64,000 nt of DNA from Streptomyces sp. Tu 3180 (GTDB lineage Bacteria; Actinomycetota; Actinomycetes; Streptomycetales; Streptomycetaceae): positions 4,194,001 through 4,258,000 of the forward strand of contig NZ_WOXS01000002.1 in the NCBI RefSeq assembly GCF_009852415.1. The letters are read 5' to 3'. The notes below the pieces were generated by a model, which worked only from the letters and a program-made list of their open reading frames with translations, was not told the origin of the DNA and did not search any database. Positions 1 through 9,159 of this stretch are shown in pieces (the stretch's first letter is position 1; each line of letters opens with the position of its first letter). The position numbers and the translations under genes are program-made.

Positions 1-2046
1 GTCGCCCGGAACAGCGGCGACGTCCGGAACGTCGTCGGCCCGGAGGTCGGCGGCAAGTACTCCGAGAAGTTCTCCAGGCTCACTCCGGGCGTCTCTCGGC
101 CCTTCAGCATCTCCGTCCCGGTCAACGCGCTGGACCTCGGGGAGGACGGCGTCTACCAGCTGGCCGTGTCGCTCTCCGGGCAGACCTCCGCGCAGCCCTG
201 GGAGCAGACTCTCGGCGTCCAGCGGACCTTCCTCCCGTGGCAGCCCGAGGAAGCCGGCACGCGGACGAAGACGACCTTTCTGTGGCCGCTGGTCTCCACG
301 TCCCACATGACGGCGGAGACGGATTCGGACGAGCAGCAGACGCCGGTCTTCCGCGACGACGACCTCGCCGAGGAGATCGCCCCGGGCGGTCGGCTGGACC
401 GCATGGTGGCGCTGGGCGAGAGCCTCGACGTCACCTGGGTGATCGATCCGGACCTGCTGGCGTCCGTCGATGCGATGACCGAGAGGTACGAGGTCCAGGG
501 AGAGGGTGAGGAGAACACGGTCGGCAGCCACCAGGAGGTCGCCGACCGGTGGCTCGCCGAGGTGCAGCAGGCGGTGGCGGACGAGGAGGTCGTCGCCCTG
601 CCGTTCGGCGACCCCGACCTGGCCTCCCTCGCCCACAACGGCACCGCCGTCACCGGCTCACTGAGCCACCTCAAGGAGGCCACCGACGTCGCCGCGGACA
701 CGGTGGAGTCGATCCTTCACGTGAAACCCACCACGGACTTCGCCTGGCCCGTGGACGGTGCGGTCGACCCCTCCATCGTCAAGGTCGCCACGTCCGCCGG
801 CGCCGACAAGGTGATCGCCCGCAGCGACACCTTCGAGGAGACCGACGGCCTGTCGTACACGCCCTCCGCGCCCCGCCCCATCGGTGGCGGCACCACGGCC
901 GTCGTGGCGGACGCCCGGCTGTCCACGGCGTTCCAGGGCGACATGACCAAGGCCTCCACGTCCACGCAAGCGGTGCAGCGGTTCCTGGCCCAGAGCCTGA
1001 CGCTCGGCCTCCAGACCGACAAGCAGCGCAGCGTCGTCGTCGCCCCGCAGCGCACACCGTCCGCGAGTCAGGCCCAGACGATGGCCGAGGCGCTGACCGT
1101 CCTCCAGGAGGGGACCTGGTCCGAGTCCCAGGACCTGGCGGCGGCCGCGAGGACCAAGCCGGATCCCGCCGCCGCCACCAAGGTTCCCCCGGCCTCCGCG
1201 TACCCCTCCTCGCTGCGCAGGCACGAGCTGCCGCGGTCGACGTTCGAGCAGATCGCGAGGACGCAGGACAAGCTCGACAAGTTCAAGGTGATCCTCTCCG
1301 ACCAGTCCCGGGTGGTGACCCCGTTCGGACGCGCCCTGAACCGGGCGATGTCCGTGTCCTGGCGGAACCGGGAGACCGATGCGGCGATCTACCGGAGCGG
1401 TGTCGAGTCGTACCTCGACACGCTCATCGGCCAGGTGAAGCTCATCGACAAGTCGGAGACGAAGCTCTCCGGCCGCAGCGCCACGATCCCCGTGACGGTC
1501 CAGAACAACCTGGTGCAGGGCGTCGAGCACCTGGTGCTGCGGCTCACCTCGACCAATCCGACCCGTCTCGAGATCGGCGGGGACTCCTACGAGGAGCAGC
1601 CCATCGCCGTCTCCGGCGGGCACAGCCAGTCGGTGAAGTTCACCACGTCCGCCAACGCCAACGGCCGGGCGACGGTGGTCGCCCAGCTGTACACCCAGGA
1701 CGGACAGAAGTACGGTGCCCCCGTCACCTTCGACGTGAAGGTCACCGAGATCACCGCCACGGTGATGCTGGTCATCGGCGGCGGTGTCCTGCTGCTCGTC
1801 CTCGCCGGCTTCCGGATGTACACGCAGCGCAAGCGCGCCGCGGCCCGCGAGGCGGAGGAGCGGAACGACGAGGCGGGCGAGGACGCCGACGGCCCGCAGA
1901 ACCCCGAGGCCCCCGCCGCGCGTCTCACCGAGGAGTCCGAGGCAGGCGCACGGGCAGACGCCCCGGAGCAGCCGAGTGACCCGGCACCGGACACCGCACC
2001 GGAAAGCGCAGACCCGTCCGGCACGGGTGAGAGAGTGGACCGTTGA
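1..2046 (+). CDS. DUF6049 family membrane protein, 5' end outside window
   Basis: The reading frame is open from base 1, so the N-terminus lies upstream of the window; about 681 residues are visible. Most of the chain is predicted extracytoplasmic, with a single transmembrane segment near the C-terminus (around ATVMLVIGGGVLLLVLAGF, coded about 1756-1815), then a basic stop-transfer stretch and an acidic, Pro/Ala-rich cytoplasmic tail of roughly 75 residues. This type I layout and the position directly before murJ match the conserved actinobacterial DUF6049 protein found beside murJ and the pseudokinase gene. Its biochemical role is unknown; location suggests cell-envelope assembly (inference). 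The stop is 44 bases before the murJ start, so the two are probably cotranscribed. A degenerate parS sequence lies inside the gene at 714-727. Confidence 0.85.
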   Translation, partial: VARNSGDVRNVVGPEVGGKYSEKFSRLTPGVSRPFSISVPVNALDLGEDGVYQLAVSLSGQTSAQPWEQTLGVQRTFLPWQPEEAGTRTKTTFLWPLVSTSHMTAETDSDEQQTPVFRDDDLAEEIAPGGRLDRMVALGESLDVTWVIDPDLLASVDAMTERYEVQGEGEENTVGSHQEVADRWLAEVQQAVADEEVVALPFGDPDLASLAHNGTAVTGSLSHLKEATDVAADTVESILHVKPTTDFAWPVDGAVDPSIVKVATSAGADKVIARSDTFEETDGLSYTPSAPRPIGGGTTAVVADARLSTAFQGDMTKASTSTQAVQRFLAQSLTLGLQTDKQRSVVVAPQRTPSASQAQTMAEALTVLQEGTWSESQDLAAAARTKPDPAAATKVPPASAYPSSLRRHELPRSTFEQIARTQDKLDKFKVILSDQSRVVTPFGRALNRAMSVSWRNRETDAAIYRSGVESYLDTLIGQVKLIDKSETKLSGRSATIPVTVQNNLVQGVEHLVLRLTSTNPTRLEIGGDSYEEQPIAVSGGHSQSVKFTTSANANGRATVVAQLYTQDGQKYGAPVTFDVKVTEITATVMLVIGGGVLLLVLAGFRMYTQRKRAAAREAEERNDEAGEDADGPQNPEAPAARLTEESEAGARADAPEQPSDPAPDTAPESADPSGTGERVDR

Positions 2047-2090
2047 GGATGTCGTGGCCGGTGGGCCGGGGACGATGAGGTGGGGTAACC

Positions 2091-4436
2091 ATGAACGCGC
2101 CGTACGACGGTGACCGCGGCCATGCCGCGGGCAACTCGGGCTACCCCGAGTCGGACCTCCCCGAGGGTCCGCCGCCCGGGCACGACCAGGTGCCTCAGCC
2201 GACCGCCGACCCGTACGTCCAGGACGCCTACGACCAGGACCCCTACCGGGCGCAGGACATCGCCGCCCAGGACCCCGTAGCCGAGGCGCTCTACGACCGC
2301 GCCGCGCATCCTCCGCCCCCTCCGGGCACGTACCCCCCTCAGCAGCCGCTCTACGGGCAGCCGCCCCAGTCGCCGTACGCTCCCGATCCGCGAGTGTGGG
2401 CCCGGCCCCCCGCGCCGGAGCCGGACGGGGCGACCCAGTACCTGCCCTACGGCGACGACCCGCGCACGACACAGTTCGTGGGCGTGGACGACCTGGTGGA
2501 CCAGGCCGGGGAACAGCGCCACGAGCCGGACGCCTTCGCCCACCTCTTCCGCGATCAGCAGCAGAGCGGCACCTTCCCCGACCAGCAGGGCGGTGGGTAC
2601 CCCGGCCAGCAGCAGGGCGACGGGTACCCCCGGCAGCACGGCGGTGGACATCCCGGCCACCCGCCGGCGGACGGCGGGCAGCCCTACGAACCCGCGCCGG
2701 TGCCCGGTCCGTCCGCGGCACCCGGCCACTACGCGGGGGCCACGCCGTCCCCCGCCGCCGAGGCCCCGGCCCCCGAACCGGCTCCCGCCCCCGCCCCGAG
2801 GAAGGGCGGACGGGCCGGGGGCCTGCTGAAGTCCAGTGCCGTGATGGCGGCGGGCACGATGGTGTCCCGCCTCACGGGATTCATCCGGTCCGCGATGATC
2901 GTCTCGGCACTCGGCCTCGCCCTGCTGGGCGAGTCGTTCCAGATCGCCTACCAGCTGCCGACGATGATCTACATCCTGACCGTCGGCGGTGGCCTCAACT
3001 CCGTCTTCGTGCCGCAGCTCGTGCGGGCGATGAAGGACGACGAGGACGGGGGCGAGTCGTACGCGAACCGTCTGCTGACGCTCGTCATGGTGGCCCTGGC
3101 CGTGCTCACCGCCCTCGCGTGGCTGGCCGCCCCGCTCCTCGTGCGCGCGCTGTCGAACCCGGTCGCCAACGACCCCGCGGCCAACGACGTCGCCGTCACC
3201 TTCACCCGCTACTTCCTGCCCTCGATCTTCTTCATGGGCATCCACGTGGTGATGGGACAGATCCTCAACGCACGCGGCCGGTTCGGCGCGATGATGTGGA
3301 CCCCGGTCCTGAACAACATCGTCATCATCGTCACCCTCGGTGTGTTCATCTGGGTCTACGGCACCGCCGCCGACTCCGGCATGACCGTCGAGAACATCCC
3401 GCCGGAGGGCGAGCGGCTGCTCGGCGTGGGTGTCCTTCTCGGTCTGGTGGTGCAGGCCCTGGCGATGATCCCCTACCTCCGCGAGACCGGGTTCCGCATC
3501 CGCCTGCGCTTCGACTGGAAGGGCCACGGCCTCGGCAAGGCCGCCATGCTCGCCAAGTGGACGATCCTGTTCGTCCTCGCCAACCAGGCGGGCGCGCTGG
3601 TCGTCAGCCAGCTGGCCACCGCGTCGGTCGTCGACACGAAGATCGCCGGCACGGGCTTCAGCGCCTACGCCAACGCCCAGCTGATCTGGGGTCTGCCCCA
3701 GGCCATCATCACCGTCTCCCTGATGGCCGCCCTGCTGCCGCGCATCTCCCGTTCGGCGGCCGAGGGCGACGGCGGCGCCGTCCGCGACGACATCTCGCAG
3801 GGCCTGCGCACCACGGCCGTCGCGATCGTGCCGATCGCCTTCGGTTTCGTCTCGCTCGGCATCCCGATGTGCACGCTGATCTTCGGCTCCTCGGGCACCG
3901 GCGCGGCCACCAACATGGGCTACATGCTGATGGCCTTCGGTCTCGGCCTGATCCCCTACTCCGTGCAGTACGTCGTCCTGCGGGCCTTCTACGCCTACGA
4001 GGACACCCGGACCCCCTTCTACAACACGGTCATCGTGGCCGCGGGCAACGCGATCGCCTCGGCCGTCTGCTTCTTCGTGCTCCCGGCCCGCTGGGCCGTG
4101 GTCGGCATGGCCGCCTCGTACGGCGTCGCCTACGCGATCGGCGTCGGCGTCGCCTGGCGCCGGCTGCGCAAGCGGCTGGGCGGGGACCTGGACGGCGCCC
4201 GGGTGCTGCGCACGTACGCCCGGCTGTGCATCGCGTCGGTACCGGCCGCGCTGCTCAGTGGTGCGGCCTGCTACGGCATCAGCCAGACGCTCGGTCAGGG
4301 CGCCCTGGGCTCGTTCGCCGCGATCCTGGGCGGCGGGGCGGTTCTGCTCGGCGTCTTCTTCGCCGCCGCCCGCCGGATGCGCATCGAGGAGCTCAACTCC
4401 CTGGTGGGCATGGTCCGCGGGCGCCTGGGACGCTGA
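2091..4436 (+). CDS. murJ: MurJ (MviN) lipid II flippase with long disordered N-terminus
   Basis: Polytopic MOP-superfamily protein that moves lipid II across the cytoplasmic membrane for peptidoglycan synthesis. Of 781 residues, about 1-237 are a low-complexity cytoplasmic extension rich in Pro, Gln, Gly and Asp (for instance repeated GGGYPGQQ-like units). The transmembrane flippase domain follows from about residue 238 and carries the family's N-terminal SRLTGFIR motif. Many hydrophobic segments continue to the C-terminus. The ATG has a purine-rich site (gaggtgggg) just upstream. Unlike mycobacterial MviN, the pseudokinase and extracellular domains are not fused here; they form the next gene. 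Function is assigned from family membership; the extension could be a regulatory or interaction platform (inference). Confidence 0.95.
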   Translation: MNAPYDGDRGHAAGNSGYPESDLPEGPPPGHDQVPQPTADPYVQDAYDQDPYRAQDIAAQDPVAEALYDRAAHPPPPPGTYPPQQPLYGQPPQSPYAPDPRVWARPPAPEPDGATQYLPYGDDPRTTQFVGVDDLVDQAGEQRHEPDAFAHLFRDQQQSGTFPDQQGGGYPGQQQGDGYPRQHGGGHPGHPPADGGQPYEPAPVPGPSAAPGHYAGATPSPAAEAPAPEPAPAPAPRKGGRAGGLLKSSAVMAAGTMVSRLTGFIRSAMIVSALGLALLGESFQIAYQLPTMIYILTVGGGLNSVFVPQLVRAMKDDEDGGESYANRLLTLVMVALAVLTALAWLAAPLLVRALSNPVANDPAANDVAVTFTRYFLPSIFFMGIHVVMGQILNARGRFGAMMWTPVLNNIVIIVTLGVFIWVYGTAADSGMTVENIPPEGERLLGVGVLLGLVVQALAMIPYLRETGFRIRLRFDWKGHGLGKAAMLAKWTILFVLANQAGALVVSQLATASVVDTKIAGTGFSAYANAQLIWGLPQAIITVSLMAALLPRISRSAAEGDGGAVRDDISQGLRTTAVAIVPIAFGFVSLGIPMCTLIFGSSGTGAATNMGYMLMAFGLGLIPYSVQYVVLRAFYAYEDTRTPFYNTVIVAAGNAIASAVCFFVLPARWAVVGMAASYGVAYAIGVGVAWRRLRKRLGGDLDGARVLRTYARLCIASVPAALLSGAACYGISQTLGQGALGSFAAILGGGAVLLGVFFAAARRMRIEELNSLVGMVRGRLGR

Positions 4437-4577
4437 GGCAGGGGGTAGGCGCACAACCATCGTCAGCCACCGTGTGTCGTGCATAGCGGCGGACTGTGGG
4501 CACAATTGGTTTCGGCGTGGGACGGCGCGCAACGGACGCCGTCCGGCGCGCAATGGATGGGGAGGCAGGGAACGACG

Positions 4578-6299
4578 GTGGCGGAACGGAGCACAGCTGC
4601 CGTCGACGTGGCAGACAACAGCGGCGAGCAGTCGCTGACCGCACAGGCGGACCAGTCCACGGCCGACGGGGTGGCCAAGAACCGGGAGCGGGACACGGAC
4701 AGCGACGAGGCACAGGAGAACACCGGGACCGACAATTCCGGGAAACCCTCGCCGCCCGAACTGCACAGCGGCCACAAACTGGCCAGACGCTACCGCCTCG
4801 AGGAGTGCGTCACCCGTCTGGACGGGTTCAGCAGTTGGCGTGCCGTGGACGAGAAGCTCCGCCGTGCCGTCGGCGTGCACATCCTGCCGGCGGACCACTC
4901 GCGTGCCCGGTCCGTGCTGGCCGCGGCCCGCTCCTCCGCCCTGCTGGGCGACCCCCGCTTCGTCCAGGTGCTGGACGCCGTCGAGGAGAACGACGTCGTC
5001 TACGTCGTGCACGAATGGCTCCCCGACGCCACCGAGCTGACCACGCTCCTGGCAGCCGGACCGCTGGAGGTGTACGACGCCTACCAGATGGTCAGTCAGG
5101 TTTCCGCCGCCATGGCCGCGGCCCACCGCGAGGGCCTCGCCCATCTGCGCCTGAACCCCAACGCCGTACTGCGCACTTCGACCGGCCAGTGGCGCATCCG
5201 CGGCCTCGCCGTGAACGCGGCGCTGCGCGGCGTCAGCTCCGACACCCCGCAGCGCACCGACACCGAGTCCATCGGTGCCCTCCTCTACGCCGCCCTCACC
5301 CAGCGCTGGCCGTACGAGAGCGACGCCTACGGCATGTCCGGCCTGCCGAAGGACATCGGCCTCATCCCGCCCGACCAGGTGCGGGCCGGTGTCCACCGCG
5401 GTCTGTCCGAACTCGCGATGCGGGCGCTCGCCAACGACGGGGCCACCGCCTCACGCCACGAGTCGCCGTGCACCACGCCGGAGGAGCTGGTGAAGGCGAT
5501 CGGCGAGATGCCCCGCATCCGTCCGCCGGAGCCGGCGTTCACCACCCCGCCGGAGTACCAGCGCACGACCTACCAGCAGGGCACGTACGGCCGCCCGGCG
5601 CCGCATCCCGGCGTCACCCAGGCGGTGCCGGCACCGCCTCCCCCGCTGCAGAGCCGCACCGGCAAGGCACTGAAGTGGGCCGTCTCGGCCCTGCTGATCG
5701 CCGCGCTCGGCCTGGGCAGCTGGCAGCTCGCGGACGCCCTCATGGAACAGGGCGGCAAGGCGGAGGACACGAACAGGACCCAGACGACGGACGGGAACGA
5801 CAAGAGCAGCAAGAAGACCGAAGCACCCAAGCCGCTCGCGATCCAGGGTGCTCAGGAGTACGTCGCGCAGGGCGATGCCCAGGCACCCGAGGACGTGGCC
5901 AAGACATACGACGGTGACAGCTCGACCTACTGGCGCACCAAGAGCTTCGTGGACGGGCCGGACATGAACCCGGCTTTCAAGCCCGGTGTGGGCATCGTCT
6001 ACGACCTCGGATCCGAGCAGACGGTGAAATCGTCGACCATAGGGCTGCGCTACACGGGCGACCACACCACGGTCACCCTGTACGCGACGGAGTCGACCGG
6101 TTCCTCGACCCCGATCGACTCCATGAAGAAGCTCGGTACCGTGACGACGACCGGCGACCAGGCCGCGGTGAAGGTGGGCAAGCCAGTCAAGACCCGGTAC
6201 GTGCTGGTCTGGTTCACCGCCCTGCCGTCGGCGCCCGGTGACGCCTACAGCAGCGCCGGTTACAAACAAGCCATCACCGACCTGGAATTCACCGGCTGA
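4578..6299 (+). CDS. Membrane pseudokinase with extracytoplasmic discoidin-like domain (MurJ partner)
   Basis: A 573-residue protein: acidic N-terminus (1-65), Ser/Thr-kinase-like fold (about 68-315), Pro-rich linker, one transmembrane helix (about 366-386) and an outer jelly-roll or discoidin-like domain (about 430-573, with DGDSSTYWRTKSF and RYVLVWFTA). Catalytic signatures are lost: the HRD-to-Asn loop reads HLRLNPNAV (189-197) and the DFG site reads RGL (208-210), so phosphotransfer is not expected. In Mycobacterium tuberculosis the same domains are fused to MviN/MurJ, where the phosphorylated pseudokinase recruits FhaA; here they are a separate gene directly after murJ, with fhaA at 51625. 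I chose GTG 4578, 12 bases after GGAGG; an in-frame GTG at 4479 would add 33 residues of unlikely sequence. Confidence 0.85.
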   Translation: MAERSTAAVDVADNSGEQSLTAQADQSTADGVAKNRERDTDSDEAQENTGTDNSGKPSPPELHSGHKLARRYRLEECVTRLDGFSSWRAVDEKLRRAVGVHILPADHSRARSVLAAARSSALLGDPRFVQVLDAVEENDVVYVVHEWLPDATELTTLLAAGPLEVYDAYQMVSQVSAAMAAAHREGLAHLRLNPNAVLRTSTGQWRIRGLAVNAALRGVSSDTPQRTDTESIGALLYAALTQRWPYESDAYGMSGLPKDIGLIPPDQVRAGVHRGLSELAMRALANDGATASRHESPCTTPEELVKAIGEMPRIRPPEPAFTTPPEYQRTTYQQGTYGRPAPHPGVTQAVPAPPPPLQSRTGKALKWAVSALLIAALGLGSWQLADALMEQGGKAEDTNRTQTTDGNDKSSKKTEAPKPLAIQGAQEYVAQGDAQAPEDVAKTYDGDSSTYWRTKSFVDGPDMNPAFKPGVGIVYDLGSEQTVKSSTIGLRYTGDHTTVTLYATESTGSSTPIDSMKKLGTVTTTGDQAAVKVGKPVKTRYVLVWFTALPSAPGDAYSSAGYKQAITDLEFTG

Positions 6300-6323
6300 C
6301 GACGCATCAAGGGGAGGGGTCCG

Positions 6324-7049
6324 GTGGCGGACGGCAGCGCATACCGCGACACAAGCGATCAGGACCTCCTCGCCCGCCACGTGGACGGCGACCCCGACGC
6401 CTTCGGTGAGCTCGTGCGCCGGCACCGTGACCGGCTCTGGGCCGTGGCCCTGCGGACGCTGGGTGACCGTGAGGAGGCCGCTGACGCGGTCCAGGACGCC
6501 CTGGTCTCCGCCTACCGGGCCGCCCACACCTTCCGCGGCCAGTCGGCCGTCACCACGTGGCTGCACCGGATCACGGTGAACGCCTGCCTGGACCGTGCGC
6601 GTAAGGCGGCCTCCCGGAAGACCGCCCCGGTCGACGACACCGAGCGCCTGGAGCAGCTGCTGGAGCCCCACGAGTCCGCCTCGGCGCCCGTGGAGCGCAA
6701 TGATCTGCACCGTCAGCTCATCGAAGCGATGGGGACCCTCCCGCCCGATCAGCGGGCGGCGCTCGTCCTCGTGGACATGCAGGGCTACCCGGTCGCCGAA
6801 GCCGCCCGCATCCTCGGCGTGCCCACCGGCACGGTGAAGAGCCGTTGCGCCCGCGGCAGAGCCAGACTCCTGCCCCTGCTCACCCATCTGAGGCCGGACG
6901 GCTCCGTCGAGGGCAGGAAACAGGGGGCGGAACGGAACCGGACGCAGGAGGCGTCCGTCCCACCGGCAGCGGGGTCGCATCGAGCAGACCCCTCGGACAC
7001 AGGACCGAGTGACCCGGCGGCACTGAAGGGCGGAGGTGGGCGAGCGTGA
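6324..7049 (+). CDS. sigM: ECF RNA polymerase sigma factor SigM
   Basis: A 241-residue extracytoplasmic-function sigma factor. Region 2 spans about residues 15-85 (core-binding DAVQDALVSAYRAAHTFRG), and region 4 about 135-190 holds the HTH YPVAEAARILGVPTGTVKSR used for -35 recognition. A polar tail of about 45 residues follows, longer than usual. The GTG start has a strong GGGGAGGGG site 6311-6319. The stop overlaps the anti-sigma start by four bases (GTGA), so the pair is translationally coupled. The name follows synteny with mycobacterial sigM, which also lies between mviN and trxB. Its regulon cannot be read from this window; an envelope or redox stress role is an inference from the neighbours. 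Confidence 0.85.
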   Translation: MADGSAYRDTSDQDLLARHVDGDPDAFGELVRRHRDRLWAVALRTLGDREEAADAVQDALVSAYRAAHTFRGQSAVTTWLHRITVNACLDRARKAASRKTAPVDDTERLEQLLEPHESASAPVERNDLHRQLIEAMGTLPPDQRAALVLVDMQGYPVAEAARILGVPTGTVKSRCARGRARLLPLLTHLRPDGSVEGRKQGAERNRTQEASVPPAAGSHRADPSDTGPSDPAALKGGGGRA

Positions 7050-7954
7050 CGTCGACGACAGACAGGGCGGAGCACCCGGACGTCTCGGAGATCTCCGACC
7101 TCATCGAAGGACTGCTGCCACAGGCTCGGACCGCCGACGTACGTCGGCATCTGGACGAGTGCGAGCTCTGCGCGGACGTCCAGACCTCACTCGAGGAGAT
7201 CCGGGGCCTGCTCGGCACGGTGCCGGGCCCGCCCCGCATGCCCGCCGAGGTGGCGAGCCGCATCGACGCCGCGCTCGCGGCGGAGGCCCTGCTCCACGCC
7301 ACCGCGCCGGACGCCGAGGACGCTCTGGACGCTGCTTCTTCCGCGGCGTTCGACGACGAGCAGACGCATGTTTCACGTGAAACATCAGCGCCTGCGGGCC
7401 GGCCGACCGGGCGCCCTCGCTCCTCCACGACCGGGCCGGGCCGCAAGAGTCGTCTGCGAGGAGGCCGCCGACGGGTCGCCGTCCTGGGAACCGTGTTCAC
7501 CGTCGCCGCGCTCGGTCTGGGATCTGTGCTGCTGTCGCCTTGGGGCGATGGCAAAGAGCCGGACGAGGAACAGCGGACCACCGCCACGGACACCTTCTCC
7601 GAAGGGAAGCTGGAGAAGCAGGTCACCGACCTTCTCGCGCAGAGTCAGCAGAAGGGCGGCTCCCGTACTCCGCACCCCTTCGGAATGGAGTCGGAGTCCG
7701 GCGCCGCCCGCCCCCGGGTCCTCAACCAGCCTGCGGTCCCGGAATGCGTCCGCGAAGGCATCGGCCGCAATGACGCCGCGCTGGCCACCGAGCAGGGCAC
7801 GTACAAGGGGAAGGACGCGCTGCTCGTCGTGCTCCCCGATGTCTCCGACGACACCCGTGTGACCGCATACATCGTCGAGGCGACCTGCGTGGACAACACG
7901 TCCTCGGACACCACGGCGAAGGTTCTGCTGAAGCACTCCTACACGCGCTCCTGA
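7046..7954 (+). CDS. Membrane-anchored zinc-type anti-sigma factor (cognate to SigM)
   Basis: A 302-residue protein. The N-terminal cytoplasmic part has the anti-sigma HxxxCxxC motif (His35, Cys39, Cys42), typical of ZAS domains that clamp ECF sigma factors. One transmembrane helix lies at about 144-164, followed by an external domain of about 135 residues with two Cys near the C-terminus. It starts inside the sigM stop (GTGA overlap), the usual sigma/anti-sigma arrangement. A perfect parS site is embedded in the coding sequence (7370-7383) and appears as VSRET at residues 109-113, in the flexible linker before the membrane helix. The mode of release (proteolysis or redox) is not visible. Confidence 0.85.
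   Translation: MTSTTDRAEHPDVSEISDLIEGLLPQARTADVRRHLDECELCADVQTSLEEIRGLLGTVPGPPRMPAEVASRIDAALAAEALLHATAPDAEDALDAASSAAFDDEQTHVSRETSAPAGRPTGRPRSSTTGPGRKSRLRGGRRRVAVLGTVFTVAALGLGSVLLSPWGDGKEPDEEQRTTATDTFSEGKLEKQVTDLLAQSQQKGGSRTPHPFGMESESGAARPRVLNQPAVPECVREGIGRNDAALATEQGTYKGKDALLVVLPDVSDDTRVTAYIVEATCVDNTSSDTTAKVLLKHSYTRS
7370..7383. promoter_or_regulatory. parS: parS site (ParB-binding palindrome), inside anti-sigma gene
   Basis: The sequence GTTTCACGTGAAAC is a perfect 14-base palindrome identical to the Streptomyces/Bacillus parS consensus; with flanking bases it extends to TGTTTCACGTGAAACA (7369-7384). It lies about 5 kb from parAB and about 12 kb left of oriC. Confidence 0.93.
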
Positions 7955-8051
7955 CGGCCGACGCTTCGCCTGCCTCCTGAGTGGTAACCCGTGCGGTGTG
8001 AGCCCGCCGTGCGCCCGTCCTGCGCCCTCCTCCGTGTACCCGGGCACGGCG

Positions 8052-8077
8052 GGAATGCGCGCCCCTTAGGATCCGTT
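8052..8077 (+). promoter_or_regulatory. SigR-type promoter of trxBA
   Basis: GGAAT at 8052-8056 and GTT at 8075-8077 are separated by exactly 18 bases, matching the known Streptomyces SigR consensus (GGAAT-N18-GTT). It is about 70 bases upstream of trxB. The trxBA operon is an established SigR target in S. coelicolor, so thiol-oxidative stress induction is expected here. Confidence 0.85.
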
Positions 8078-8146
8078 GGGTGGGGTGAGAGGTCGAAAGA
8101 AGCTCCCCCGGTCGAACGACGCAGACCAGAGACGAGGAATCAAGCC

Positions 8147-9115
8147 GTGAGCGACGTCCGTAACGTGATCATCATCGGCTCGGGGCCCGCCGGCTACACG
8201 GCGGCGCTCTACACCGCCCGTGCGTCGCTGAAGCCCCTGGTGTTCGAGGGCGCTGTCACCGCCGGCGGTGCGCTGATGAACACCACCGAGGTGGAGAACT
8301 TCCCCGGCTTCCAGGACGGCATCATGGGCCCCGAGCTCATGGACAACATGCGCGCCCAGGCGGAGCGCTTCGGTGCCGAGCTCGTTCCGGACGACGTGGT
8401 CGCCGTCGACCTGACCGGTGAGATCAAGACCGTCACGGACACCGCCGGCACGGTCCACAAGGCGAAGGCCGTCATCGTCACCACGGGCTCGCAGCACCGC
8501 AAGCTCGGCCTGCCGAACGAGGACGCCCTCTCCGGCCGCGGTGTCTCGTGGTGTGCCACCTGTGACGGCTTCTTCTTCAAGGACCAGGACATCGCCGTGA
8601 TCGGTGGTGGCGACACCGCGATGGAGGAGGCCACCTTCCTCTCGCGCTTCGCCAAGTCCGTGACGATCGTCCACCGTCGCGACACCCTGCGCGCCTCCAA
8701 GGCGATGCAGGAGCGTGCCTTCGCCGACCCGAAGATCTCGTTCATCTGGGACAGCGAGGTCGCCGAGGTCCAGGGCGACCAGAAGCTCTCGGGCCTGAAG
8801 CTGCGCAACGTCAAGACCGGTGAGCTCTCCGACCTGGCGGTGACCGGCCTGTTCATCGCGATCGGCCACGACCCGCGCACCGAGCTCTTCAAGGGCCAGC
8901 TGGAGCTGGACGAGGAGGGCTACCTGAAGGTCGACGCGCCCTCGACGCGTACGAACATCACCGGCGTCTTCGGCGCCGGCGACGTGGTCGACCACACCTA
9001 CCGCCAGGCGATCACCGCGGCCGGTACGGGCTGTGCCGCCGCTCTCGACGCCGAGCGCTTCCTCGCCGCCCTCGCGGACGAGGAGAAGGCTGAGCCCGAG
9101 AAGACCGCTGTCTGA
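8147..9115 (+). CDS. trxB: Thioredoxin reductase (NADPH)
   Basis: A 322-residue flavoprotein that transfers electrons from NADPH through FAD and a dithiol to thioredoxin. Visible motifs are the N-terminal FAD-binding GSGPAGY (11-17), the redox-active CATC (Cys136 and Cys139), the NADPH-binding GGGDTAMEE (about 153-161) and a C-terminal GVFGAGDV FAD motif. The GTG start at 8147 follows GAGGA (8134-8138) and gives the standard family length; an open frame extends upstream but lacks family similarity. trxA follows after 44 bases, forming a two-gene thioredoxin operon behind the SigR promoter. Confidence 0.97.
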   Translation: MSDVRNVIIIGSGPAGYTAALYTARASLKPLVFEGAVTAGGALMNTTEVENFPGFQDGIMGPELMDNMRAQAERFGAELVPDDVVAVDLTGEIKTVTDTAGTVHKAKAVIVTTGSQHRKLGLPNEDALSGRGVSWCATCDGFFFKDQDIAVIGGGDTAMEEATFLSRFAKSVTIVHRRDTLRASKAMQERAFADPKISFIWDSEVAEVQGDQKLSGLKLRNVKTGELSDLAVTGLFIAIGHDPRTELFKGQLELDEEGYLKVDAPSTRTNITGVFGAGDVVDHTYRQAITAAGTGCAAALDAERFLAALADEEKAEPEKTAV

Positions 9116-9159
9116 CCCCCATCCACCGCCCCACGCACCAACCAGTTAAGGAGCCCGCC

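Noticed and set aside
1587..5396. A 1269-codon open frame on the - strand opposite murJ and the pseudokinase gene
   Set aside because: It is the antisense shadow expected in very GC-rich DNA; the + strand genes have clear family motifs, and the antisense product is low-complexity Arg/Gly/Val/Leu sequence without domains.
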